From G963665185 sp049723905 (GTDB taxonomy: Bacteria; Desulfobacterota; Desulfovibrionia; Desulfovibrionales; Desulfovibrionaceae), in contig NZ_JBJKFD010000001.1 of assembly GCF_049723905.1 (NCBI RefSeq), positions 3,472,001 to 3,536,000 on the forward strand: a stretch of DNA of 64,000 nucleotides, read 5' to 3'. The translations under genes and the position numbers were made by a program. Below, in pieces: positions 1-7,290 of this stretch; position 1 is the first letter of the stretch; every line of letters starts with the position of its first letter. The notes beneath the pieces are model-generated. The model was not told the origin of the DNA and searched no databases. It saw nothing but the letters and a program-made list of their open reading frames with translations.

Positions 1-1191
1 AAAGTCGAGATAGCGGCCCAGAGGCACCACCGGAGTGGTCATCCGGTGCTCCTTGCTCATGGGCTCCATCCGCAGTCCCAGTCTGGCGGGACTGGTGGCG
101 TCGGTTCTATACGATACGCGGTGGTACGCCACCTCTCCGTTGTCCATGGCGGTCAGGGCGATTTGCCGGCCAAAGGTATCCAGCGGTCCTTTGTGGATGA
201 CCTCCAGGGAGAGGTATTTTCCCACAAGCTCGGGCAGTTCTTTTTTCTTTTCTCCATCCTCACATTCAATACACCCTATCTGCTGCAGTTCCGTACGGTC
301 GTGCAATGTGGCGTGCAGAAACGGTTGGCTCCGTTCCGGTACGGGGCCGAACATGAGAGTCAGCTCGTGCTGCCTGTCGTTGACGTGGGTCGGGTTCCGG
401 GACAGGGTATTGGTCTCTTCATCATACACAATGTCCATGCAATACAGGTCCAGGCACAGGGCGTTGCCCAGAAAATAGGCGGCCTTTATCTGGGGTTGGC
501 TGTGCAGGATGTTCTGAATCTTGCGGTTGTCCACCTGGCAGCCCGGAGCCACGGACCAGCCGCAGCGCAGGGAATAGACATGAGGCATGGCTTCCACCAG
601 CGGGCGGAGCACCGTGTATGTTGCCTTGTTCAGCCCCGCGATAAAGCAGGTTGCGCCGGAGCCCTCAAACGTCCGGACCTCGAAGCTCCGGCCTTGGTAC
701 ATGTAAAATTGGGAATCGGTCTGGGCAATGGGAGCGTAGGCCGTTATGCCGACCTGTTCGAGCCGTTCCTGGAATTGTTCCATGAAATCATCGGTCAGGA
801 AGTCGAAAACCAGGCCATAGCGGGCGGATTGCCGGGTGGCGTCCCAATACATGCCCACTGCCGCCAGGTAGGTGAGGAGTGCGGCGTACAATGTGGAAAC
901 CGTGGCCCCTTCCCAGCCCATGCCCATGAGAACAAGGCCCAGAAGGGCGGTTCCGGCGCCCCGGATGGTGGTCCGCATTCCGTACAGACGGCCCAGCACG
1001 AGAGAGGGCAGGGCGTGGGCAACAAGGGTAAGTCCACCGCCCACAAGCGCCACACCGCTGCACCAGGACGGCACGTCCGGTGAACGCAGGGCAATGCCGA
1101 ACAGGAGCCAGAAGGCAAACCCGCCCAGGGCGACGGGCGTTATCTGCCCCAGGTGGCGGCGGGCGGCGTAGGAAACGGCAATGAGATTCAT
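1..1191 (-). CDS. Hypothetical membrane protein (3' end outside window)
   Basis: The minus strand is open from an ATG at 1191 to the window edge (397 codons), so the gene is truncated at its C-terminus. The first ~125 residues contain about four hydrophobic helices (for example around FAFWLLFGIAL and the stretch starting LLGLVLMGMG). The rest looks soluble, beginning with the segment FDFLTDDFMEQFQERLEQVG, with several cysteines later including an IGCIECEDG stretch. I do not recognise the family. The overlapping plus-strand frames in this region are shadows. The gene is divergent from the histidine kinase that follows. The coding call is supported by the long open frame and typical codon use; the function is unknown. 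Confidence 0.7.
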   Translation of the reverse strand, partial: MNLIAVSYAARRHLGQITPVALGGFAFWLLFGIALRSPDVPSWCSGVALVGGGLTLVAHALPSLVLGRLYGMRTTIRGAGTALLGLVLMGMGWEGATVSTLYAALLTYLAAVGMYWDATRQSARYGLVFDFLTDDFMEQFQERLEQVGITAYAPIAQTDSQFYMYQGRSFEVRTFEGSGATCFIAGLNKATYTVLRPLVEAMPHVYSLRCGWSVAPGCQVDNRKIQNILHSQPQIKAAYFLGNALCLDLYCMDIVYDEETNTLSRNPTHVNDRQHELTLMFGPVPERSQPFLHATLHDRTELQQIGCIECEDGEKKKELPELVGKYLSLEVIHKGPLDTFGRQIALTAMDNGEVAYHRVSYRTDATSPARLGLRMEPMSKEHRMTTPVVPLGRYLDF

Positions 1192-1523
1192 GTGGCTCCG
1201 GGTGGTGGGGTGCCTGTGCCCGGTGCGGACATGGCGATTTGTGTTTCTACCCGATACGGGCGGTGTGGGAAAGTCTGCACCGCTTTTTTCCGTTCGTCAA
1301 AGTGCCTTTCCTCAACGTGTCGGACAGGGCGCTTCGGGGCAGTTGCCACGGGCGAGTTGCTTTTTGCCCCTTTTTTAGGCGAAAATATACCCTTGATTCG
1401 ACAGAAAACCCTTGCACTCGAGAGGGGAAGTGCTTTGGATGCACAAGCCGCAGGTCTGCGTCCTTGGCAGATCAGGTCGGTTTTTTTCACTATTCAGGTA
1501 ACGTCCGTAACATCGGGTCCGTC
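1192..1523. other. Divergent intergenic region
   Basis: This 332-base gap lies between two divergent genes and should hold both promoters. It includes a T-rich stretch (1365-1400). A weak TTGCAC/TTGGAT pair about 17 bases apart near 1410-1438 could be a plus-strand sigma-70 promoter, but the match is poor. No sigma-54 site or terminator was seen. Confidence 0.4.
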
Positions 1524-2930
1524 ATGCAAGCTCTTAAAATAAAAGTTCTTTTGTTGTTCATTGCCTATGTCCTGTTCATGCTGCTGACCATGGGCATGTA
1601 CTGGTGGAATATCGACGCCTTTCGCGAAAAGCTCACCGTGATGGACGAGTTCCACGACGTGCTGGCGGATATTCTCGAAACCCGCAGGTACGAAAAGAAC
1701 TTCATGTTCTATCCCGAGCCGAACAGCATCAGGGAAGCCCTGGTCTACCTGAACCGGGCGGAAAACACCGTGGGGCTGCTGCGCCCCAAGATCGTCGACG
1801 GCGTGAACCAAGAGGTCTATGCCGCGCTGCTGGCCAATATTACCGAGTACCGCAATCTGCTGCACTCCATGGCCGAGGGCAACAAGACCCTGGCTCCCCA
1901 GACGCGTCAGTACGGTACAAAACTGGTGGAGAACGCCCAGAAGCTGCTGCGCATGAAACGCGAGCGCGTGCACAGCGCGCTGGACCGGATTCGATATTTG
2001 CCCATTGCGGTCATGGCAATGGTGCTTATTTTGATCACCCTCATCTATATTACCCAGGCCCGCAAGGTTCTGGGACGGCTCAAGTACGTGCAGCGGGCCG
2101 CCGAGGGGGTGGCCAAGGGGGATTACGAGGCCATACAGCGTATGAGCAGCGAAGACCCCATCTCCATGATGATGCGCTCGGCCTTTGACAACATGGCTGC
2201 GGAATTGGATGCGCGCCAGGAACAGCTTATCGAGGCGCGCAAGCTGGTCTCCATAGGCACGCTCACCTCCGGCATTGCCCACGAGCTGAACAACCCCCTC
2301 AACAACGTCTCCCTGACCGCGGACACCCTTTTGGAAGAGCTGGGAGAGCTGGACCAGGATGAAACGCGGGAGATGCTGGAAGACATCATCAACGAGACGG
2401 CCAGGGCCAGCGAGGTGGTGCGTAACCTGTTGGATTTTTCCCGTGCCGAACAGCGTCCTTTGGGCCGCCTGCGCATGGATACGGTCATCCGGCAAACCCT
2501 CAAGCTGGTGGGCAACCAGCTGAGCATGAGCAGTATCCAGGTGGTGGAGGACGTGCCCGATTCCCTGCCCGACATCCGGGGCGACCTGCACTATCTGGAA
2601 CAGGTTTTCATCAATCTGTTCCTCAATGCCGAGCAGGCCATGAAACGGGGCGGTATCTTGTGCATTTCCGGCCGCAGCGATGGCGAGCGCGTGTGCGTGG
2701 AAGTGACGGATACGGGGTGCGGCATGAGCAAGGACACCCAGAGCCGTATTTTCGATCCTTTTTTTACCACCAAGCCCGTAGGCGAAGGCACCGGCCTGGG
2801 GCTGTCCATCATCTACGGCATCATCAAGAAGCACGGCGGTTCCATCAAGGTGGCAAGCGAAGAGGGCAAGGGGACCACGTTTACGGTGTGCCTGCCGGTT
2901 ATGGAACCGGAAACAGACGGGGAAGGCTGA
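1524..2930 (+). CDS. Sensor histidine kinase (HAMP, HisKA, HATPase_c)
   Basis: Membrane sensor kinase of 468 residues. Two membrane segments (about 7-25 and 155-175) flank an extracytoplasmic four-helix-like sensor domain. A HAMP-like linker, a HisKA H-box (GIAHELNNPLNN, His253) and an ATPase domain follow, with the N box (NLFLNAEQAM), G1 (DTGCGM), F box (FDPFFTTK) and G2 (GTGLGLSI). The H-box resembles NtrB/AtoS-type kinases that pair with sigma-54 response regulators. The ATG at 1524 was chosen because upstream in-frame codons encode unlikely sequence and the first membrane segment starts right after it. Its stop overlaps the next gene's start (TGATG), so kinase and regulator are translationally coupled. 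The signal sensed is not evident. Confidence 0.93.
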   Translation: MQALKIKVLLLFIAYVLFMLLTMGMYWWNIDAFREKLTVMDEFHDVLADILETRRYEKNFMFYPEPNSIREALVYLNRAENTVGLLRPKIVDGVNQEVYAALLANITEYRNLLHSMAEGNKTLAPQTRQYGTKLVENAQKLLRMKRERVHSALDRIRYLPIAVMAMVLILITLIYITQARKVLGRLKYVQRAAEGVAKGDYEAIQRMSSEDPISMMMRSAFDNMAAELDARQEQLIEARKLVSIGTLTSGIAHELNNPLNNVSLTADTLLEELGELDQDETREMLEDIINETARASEVVRNLLDFSRAEQRPLGRLRMDTVIRQTLKLVGNQLSMSSIQVVEDVPDSLPDIRGDLHYLEQVFINLFLNAEQAMKRGGILCISGRSDGERVCVEVTDTGCGMSKDTQSRIFDPFFTTKPVGEGTGLGLSIIYGIIKKHGGSIKVASEEGKGTTFTVCLPVMEPETDGEG

Positions 2931-4291
2931 TGAAACGGTTTCGCGCAGCTGTCATAGACGACGAGGCCCAGGCCGCGAAAATGGTGGGCCGTGCTCTGGA
3001 AAAGCTTGGTTTTGATGTGGAGACCTTCGGGCTGGGCCATGCCTTTCTTGCACGTATGGCGGAAGCTCCGTTTCAGCTTGCTTTTATCGACCTCAAGCTG
3101 CCCGACATGGATGGCATTGAAATTCTGGAGACCCTCAAGACGGGCTACGAGAACGTGGAGGCCATCATCATCACCGGCCACGCCACTATTGCGTCTGCCG
3201 TGGAGGCCACGGCCAAGGGGGCGGCCAACTACATTGCCAAGCCGTTCCGCTTGCAGGAAATCCGCGCTGTTGCCCGCGAGTCCCTGGAAAAGATGGAATT
3301 GCGCGAGGAAAATCGCCGTTTGCGGGAGGCACTACAGGACGGGCCGCATCTCAAGGATTTTCTGGGAGCCAGCCCGCCCATGCTGGAAGTCTTTTCCATG
3401 ATCCGCAAAATCGCCGGGGTTAACTGCAACGTGCTGCTGCAGGCCGATACAGGTACGGGCAAGGAGCGGGCGGCCCGGGCCATCCACGACCTCAGCCCCC
3501 GTAAGAACAAGACCTTTGTCTCCTTCAACTGCGGCGGGTTTACCGAGGAGCTCATTTCCAGCGAGCTGTTCGGCCACGAAAAGGAAGCCTTTACCGGGGC
3601 CACGGCCACCAAGATAGGGCTGCTGGAATCGGCCAACGGAGGCACGGTCTTTTTGGACGAAATAGGCGAGATGCCCCTGAACATGCAGGTCAAACTGCTG
3701 CATGTCATTCAGGACAGGCGTATTCTGCGGGTGGGCGGTACGCGGCCCGTGGACCTGGACATCCGTATCATTGCGGCCACCAACCGGGACCTGGAAGAGG
3801 CCATGGCCGCCGGGAGCTTTCGTGAAGACCTTTTCTACCGTCTGAACGTGGTGCGCATCTATCTTCCCACGCTGGCCGAACGCAAGGACGACATTCCGCT
3901 TTTGGCCAACCATTTTCTTTCCCTGTTCAACGCCCGGTTCGGCAAGCGGGTGAAGTCCATCTCCCCCCAGGCCATGGAAGTCCTGATGCGCTACAACTAT
4001 CCCGGCAATGTGCGTGAGCTGGAAAACATTGTGCAGCGCGCCGTGGCCCTGGCCGAAGGCGATGTGATCGGCACGCGGGAATTGCCGCCCGATCTGCTCA
4101 ACCTGGCTTTCAGCAGCCTGGGCACGCCGGGCCTGCTGCCTTTGGAAGAGGTGGAGCGGCGGCACATCCAGCACGTTCTGGAAGCCACGGGCTACAACAA
4201 GGGGCTGAGCAGCAGCATTTTGGGCATTCCGCGCACCACCTTGTGGCGTCGCATTCGGAAATTCGGCCTGGACGCCGGGGAGGAAGAATAA
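2930..4291 (+). CDS. Sigma-54-dependent response regulator (NtrC family)
   Basis: Response regulator of 453 residues: receiver (phospho-acceptor Asp54 in FIDLKLPDMDG, Lys in AKPF), AAA+ domain and C-terminal Fis-type helix-turn-helix (IPRTTLWRRIRKFGL). Walker A is DTGTGKE and Walker B is GGTVFLDEIGEMP. The loop that contacts sigma-54 is normally GAFTGA; here it reads EAFTGA (Glu219 replaces the first Gly). The rest of the AAA+ core is intact (ATNRDLEE, FREDLFYRLNVV, YPGNVRELEN). It overlaps the kinase gene by three bases and is its likely partner. The sigma-54 promoter and palindromes just downstream suggest it activates the operon starting at 4901. Confidence 0.94.
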   Translation: MKRFRAAVIDDEAQAAKMVGRALEKLGFDVETFGLGHAFLARMAEAPFQLAFIDLKLPDMDGIEILETLKTGYENVEAIIITGHATIASAVEATAKGAANYIAKPFRLQEIRAVARESLEKMELREENRRLREALQDGPHLKDFLGASPPMLEVFSMIRKIAGVNCNVLLQADTGTGKERAARAIHDLSPRKNKTFVSFNCGGFTEELISSELFGHEKEAFTGATATKIGLLESANGGTVFLDEIGEMPLNMQVKLLHVIQDRRILRVGGTRPVDLDIRIIAATNRDLEEAMAAGSFREDLFYRLNVVRIYLPTLAERKDDIPLLANHFLSLFNARFGKRVKSISPQAMEVLMRYNYPGNVRELENIVQRAVALAEGDVIGTRELPPDLLNLAFSSLGTPGLLPLEEVERRHIQHVLEATGYNKGLSSSILGIPRTTLWRRIRKFGLDAGEEE

Positions 4292-4555
4292 CCTCTGGCC
4301 CCTAATTTGTCCTGAGTTCTCTCTTGTCTCGTCATTCCTGCCCTTTTTTCAACGTCCGACACTCTTTGTGTCGTGTACAGTTGGTTTTTTGCCAATCCGA
4401 TCCGTGTCTTTTTAACTCTCTGATTTAACGAAAGAAAATGTTGTCCGTCATGTCTTTTGGGGCGGCCGGGCAGGCCTTGGCCGCACATTTTCTGTCATTT
4501 TTTTTGAAGAAAAACAGGCTGGTGCAGGTTTTGTTGTTTGGATTGTGTGCAGACA

Positions 4556-4778
4556 GTTCATTTTGAAACACGTTTCTAGAACTTTCAGACGCTCGATGCA
4601 TGCCATCATCTGGTGTCTTTTCAAAATGAAACGCTTCTACCGTCCGATTTTCTCCGTATTTTGTCGAGTATTCCAAAGATATCCTTATATTTCAGTCGAA
4701 TGACTGCTCATTGCTCTTCACCCCCAGGAGTGGGCCAGGAAGCCCCTTTTTTGGGGCGTTTTCTTTTCATTTTGAAAC
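4556..4778. promoter_or_regulatory. Three palindromic activator sites (candidate enhancer)
   Basis: A 14-base motif occurs three times: GTTCATTTTGAAAC (4556-4569), TTTCAAAATGAAAC (4619-4632) and TTTCATTTTGAAAC (4765-4778). Its core TTTCA-N3-TGAAA is an inverted repeat. The copies lie about 80-300 bases upstream of the sigma-54 promoter at 4861, the usual place for enhancer sites of NtrC-type regulators. I infer that the regulator encoded at 2930-4291 binds here. Confidence 0.72.
4742..4767 (+). terminator. Rho-independent terminator
   Basis: GCCCC (4742-4746), a six-T loop and GGGGC (4753-4757) form a short hairpin followed by gttttctttt. It lies 450 bases after the response regulator, so it may end a long 3' untranslated region or a small RNA. 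It partly overlaps the third palindromic activator site. Confidence 0.6.
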
Positions 4779-4860
4779 AGAAAAAAAGCAGTTTTTGATT
4801 TTATGCGCATGCATAATTAAAAATAGTAAATAATTACAGTATATTGACTGCTTTGCTCTT

Positions 4861-4876
4861 TGGCATTGGCCTTGCT
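4861..4876 (+). promoter_or_regulatory. Sigma-54 (-24/-12) promoter
   Basis: The sequence TGGCATTGGCCTTGCT matches the consensus TGGCAC-N5-TTGCW with GG and GC at the exact -24/-12 spacing. Expected transcription start is near 4888, 13 bases before the ATG at 4901, leaving a very short leader that contains the purine-rich GGGAAAAG ribosome site. It would drive the stress-protein operon. Confidence 0.8.
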
Positions 4877-4900
4877 GTTGGCCGACCACGGGAAAAGATT

Positions 4901-5332
4901 ATGAAAAACGTACTCATCGTTGTGGACAATTCGGAATCCAGCCTGTGGCTGGCCTATTACGCCATGGGCCTTGCCCATCGCATGGCCGCGCAGGTCAGCA
5001 TTCTGCTGTCCATAGATGAGGAATATCCCGTGGACGACGCAGATTCCGGCGAGTGGATCGGCTCGCCAGAAAAGCGTCTGGAATCGATTCTTGCCGAGGA
5101 TCATTCCGAGAATTCCCACATCGACTTCTACGTCGCCAAAGGCCGGATGGAAGTGGAAATCCCCACATTCATCCGCGAGAACGGCGTGTCCAAACTCTTT
5201 ATCGGAAGCCCGCAGAGCAGGCGTCCCGAAGCATATTCCAAATTGATGAAACTGATCGATGTGGTGAACACGACAACCCGATGCGACGTGGAAGTGGTGC
5301 AGAAGGTATCGGCGCATTCAAAAAGAAAATAG
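4901..5332 (+). CDS. Universal stress protein-like
   Basis: Small cytoplasmic protein of 143 residues that begins with the UspA-type strand (MKNVLIVVDNSESSLWLAYYA) and contains a later ISxLFIGSP-like segment typical of the fold. The classic ATP-binding G-x2-G-x9-G(S/T) signature is not clean (IGSPQSRRPEAYSK), so nucleotide binding is uncertain. It is the first gene behind the sigma-54 promoter and probably the leader of a seven-gene operon that ends with two more Usp-like genes. The ATG at 4901 lies immediately after the predicted transcription start; upstream in-frame codons precede the promoter and cannot be in this transcript. Confidence 0.82.
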   Translation: MKNVLIVVDNSESSLWLAYYAMGLAHRMAAQVSILLSIDEEYPVDDADSGEWIGSPEKRLESILAEDHSENSHIDFYVAKGRMEVEIPTFIRENGVSKLFIGSPQSRRPEAYSKLMKLIDVVNTTTRCDVEVVQKVSAHSKRK

Positions 5333-5464
5333 ACAGCCGCCTTTCTTCGCGTGGGTTGCGGAGCAGGGGTGGACCAAAGGCATGGGTTAGGCCCGGAACC
5401 GGTTGGGAAATGGAGTACCGGGGCGGGTCGGGAAAAAGGAATTTAAACCGTGGAGGATTTTCTG

Positions 5465-6394
5465 ATGTTTCATATGTATCTTCCCATTGCCGGGAACAGC
5501 GTGAACGTGTTCCTGATTTTCGCCCTGGGAGGGTTCGTCGGCTTGCTTTCCGGCATTTTCGGTGTCGGAGGCGGGTTTTTGATGACCCCGCTGCTGATCA
5601 TGTTCGGCATTCCGCCGACGGTGGCAGCGGCTTCGGATTCCAACCAGATTGTCGGCGCGTCCACCTCGGGCTGCCTGGCTCACTACAGGCTGGGGAATGT
5701 AGACTTTAAAATGGGTTTTCTCCTGCTTATCGGCGGCGTTCTCGGCGGATTCGGGGGCGTGCAGGTTATCAAGGTTCTCCGTGCCATGGGGAACGCCGAT
5801 TTTCTCATCAACATCACCTATGTGCTCATGCTGGGCGGTGTGGGGTCCTACATGTTTTTGGAAAGCGTGCAGAGCCTGCGCAAAAAGGACAATGACTCGG
5901 CAGCGGTTGCCCAGCCCAAGAAAAAGTCCCGTTATGCCGCAATGATGGAAAAACTCCCCCTGCAGACGGATTTTGCCAAGTCCGGGGTGCGTCTTTCCAT
6001 GCTTATGCCCCTGGTGCTGGGCGTGCTGGTCGGCATTCTTGCGGCCATCATGGGAGTGGGCGGCGGCTTCATCATGGTTCCCATCATGGTCTACCTGCTG
6101 CGCATGCCCATGCATGTGGTTGTGGGCACCAGTCTTTTCCAGATTCTTTTCACTTGCATCAACGTCACCATTTTGCAGTCGTACACCAACCACACGGTGG
6201 ACTTTGTGCTGGCCGTCCTGCTGCTGCTCGGCTCCACCCTGGGCGCCCAGTTCGGCACCCGCATCAGCCGCAGGCTCAAGGGCGAACAGCTCAAGATCCT
6301 GCTGGCCACGCTGGTGTTGGTCGTCATGGTCAAGATGCTGCTCAACCTGCTGCTTACGCCCGAAGTGCTGCTTGCCTACACGGGAGGTCATTAG
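5465..6394 (+). CDS. TSUP (TauE/SafE-type) membrane permease
   Basis: Integral membrane protein of 309 residues with about eight hydrophobic helices in two similar halves. Each half carries a glycine-rich GVGGG(F)-x-M-x-P motif (FGVGGGFLMTPLL and MGVGGGFIMVPIM), the hallmark of the TSUP family of anion exporters for sulfite, sulfoacetate and similar anions. A hydrophilic cytoplasmic loop (KKDNDSAAVAQPKKK) separates the halves. The start at 5465 is set by GGAGGA eight bases upstream. The next gene begins two bases after the stop. TSUP genes next to TIGR02186-type genes recur in other proteobacteria. The substrate cannot be read from the sequence. Confidence 0.9.
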   Translation: MFHMYLPIAGNSVNVFLIFALGGFVGLLSGIFGVGGGFLMTPLLIMFGIPPTVAAASDSNQIVGASTSGCLAHYRLGNVDFKMGFLLLIGGVLGGFGGVQVIKVLRAMGNADFLINITYVLMLGGVGSYMFLESVQSLRKKDNDSAAVAQPKKKSRYAAMMEKLPLQTDFAKSGVRLSMLMPLVLGVLVGILAAIMGVGGGFIMVPIMVYLLRMPMHVVVGTSLFQILFTCINVTILQSYTNHTVDFVLAVLLLLGSTLGAQFGTRISRRLKGEQLKILLATLVLVVMVKMLLNLLLTPEVLLAYTGGH

Positions 6395-6396
6395 AC

Positions 6397-7137
6397 ATGA
6401 ATAAGACACTTTCCCTGTGCATGCTCCTTGTTGCGGCCCTGCTGCTCTGTGCCAGCGTACCCGCGGTGCGGGCGGCGGAACCCACCATGACCATCCGGCC
6501 CAACCTGGTGGCCATCGGAACCAACTTCAACGGTGCCACGGTGGACATCACCGGCACGGTGCCGGAAGGCGCGTCCGCGGTCATCCGTCTGCTGGGCGAG
6601 CCCAGCAAGGCGGCCTTCAAGGTGAAGGGCAAGGCTTTCGGCCTGCTGTGGATGAACCTGCGGACCGTGGAGTTGGAAAACGTATCCGATGTTTTCCTGG
6701 TGGGAACGGACGGTGCGGGTAAAATCGATTGGGAACATTCCGACCTTGGATTCCAGTCCATCAAGGGCGAAACCGACGACCTGATCTTTAACGAGTTCAT
6801 CAAGCTCATGGAGCGCGACGGCTTTTACGAGATTGAAAAGGGCGTGGTTCATTACAAGGCCGACGAAAACGGACAGCGGCCATTTTCCGCCTCGCTCTCC
6901 ATTCCTTCCGCCATGCACCAGGGCATCTACACGGTGGAAGTCCTGGCAATTCAGGACGGCAAGGTGGTGGGCAGGACAACGCAGGAACTGCACACCAAGC
7001 TGACAGGCCTGCCTGCCATGCTTTCGGAGTTCGCGTTCGATCATTCTCTGCTGTATGGTATAGCTGCCGTTATCATCGCCATTTTGGCCGGATTGGGAAT
7101 GAGCCTGCTCTTTAGGGAGCACGGGGGCGCGCATTAA
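6397..7137 (+). CDS. TIGR02186-type exported membrane-anchored protein
   Basis: 246-residue protein with a signal peptide (residues 1-26, ending AVRAAEP), a beta-rich extracytoplasmic domain and a single C-terminal membrane helix (around LLYGIAAVIIAILAGLGMSL) followed by a short tail. Length, topology and position directly after a TSUP permease match the TIGR02186 / Alph_Pro_TM family, whose function is unknown. It is likely an extracytoplasmic partner of the permease. The ATG is two bases after the permease stop. The stop codon lies inside the first unit of a 32-bp tandem repeat that follows. Confidence 0.8.
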   Translation: MNKTLSLCMLLVAALLLCASVPAVRAAEPTMTIRPNLVAIGTNFNGATVDITGTVPEGASAVIRLLGEPSKAAFKVKGKAFGLLWMNLRTVELENVSDVFLVGTDGAGKIDWEHSDLGFQSIKGETDDLIFNEFIKLMERDGFYEIEKGVVHYKADENGQRPFSASLSIPSAMHQGIYTVEVLAIQDGKVVGRTTQELHTKLTGLPAMLSEFAFDHSLLYGIAAVIIAILAGLGMSLLFREHGGAH

Positions 7138-7238
7138 GCGCCCCCCAATATCCATGAGACGCGCATTAAGCGTCCCGGAATATCCATGAGGCGCGCATTA
7201 AGCGCCCCGGAATATCCATGAGGCGCGCATTAAGCGCG
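7127..7238 (+). repeat. 32-bp tandem repeat, 3.5 copies
   Basis: Units at 7127-7158, 7159-7190 and 7191-7222 plus a half unit at 7223-7238. Each begins GCGCGCATTAAGCG (one ACGCGC variant) and ends AATATCCATGAG. The first unit contains the stop codon of the preceding gene, so the array looks like amplification of that gene's end. Each unit can fold a small GCGC hairpin. From the second unit on, each encodes an 11-codon mini-ORF (MRRALSVPEYP or MRRALSAPEYP) overlapping the next by ATGA. Confidence 0.9.
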
Positions 7239-7290
7239 AATTGATTACATGCCGGGGCCGCACCTGCGGCCCCGGGCAAGAGGTTTGCCG

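Noticed and set aside
46..1083. 345-codon plus-strand frame at the window start
   Set aside because: It is antisense to a continuous minus-strand frame (1-1191) with clear membrane helices; the plus frame has no recognisable features or ribosome site.
7127..7238. Possible CRISPR array
   Set aside because: Repeats are contiguous without unique spacers; it is a simple tandem repeat.
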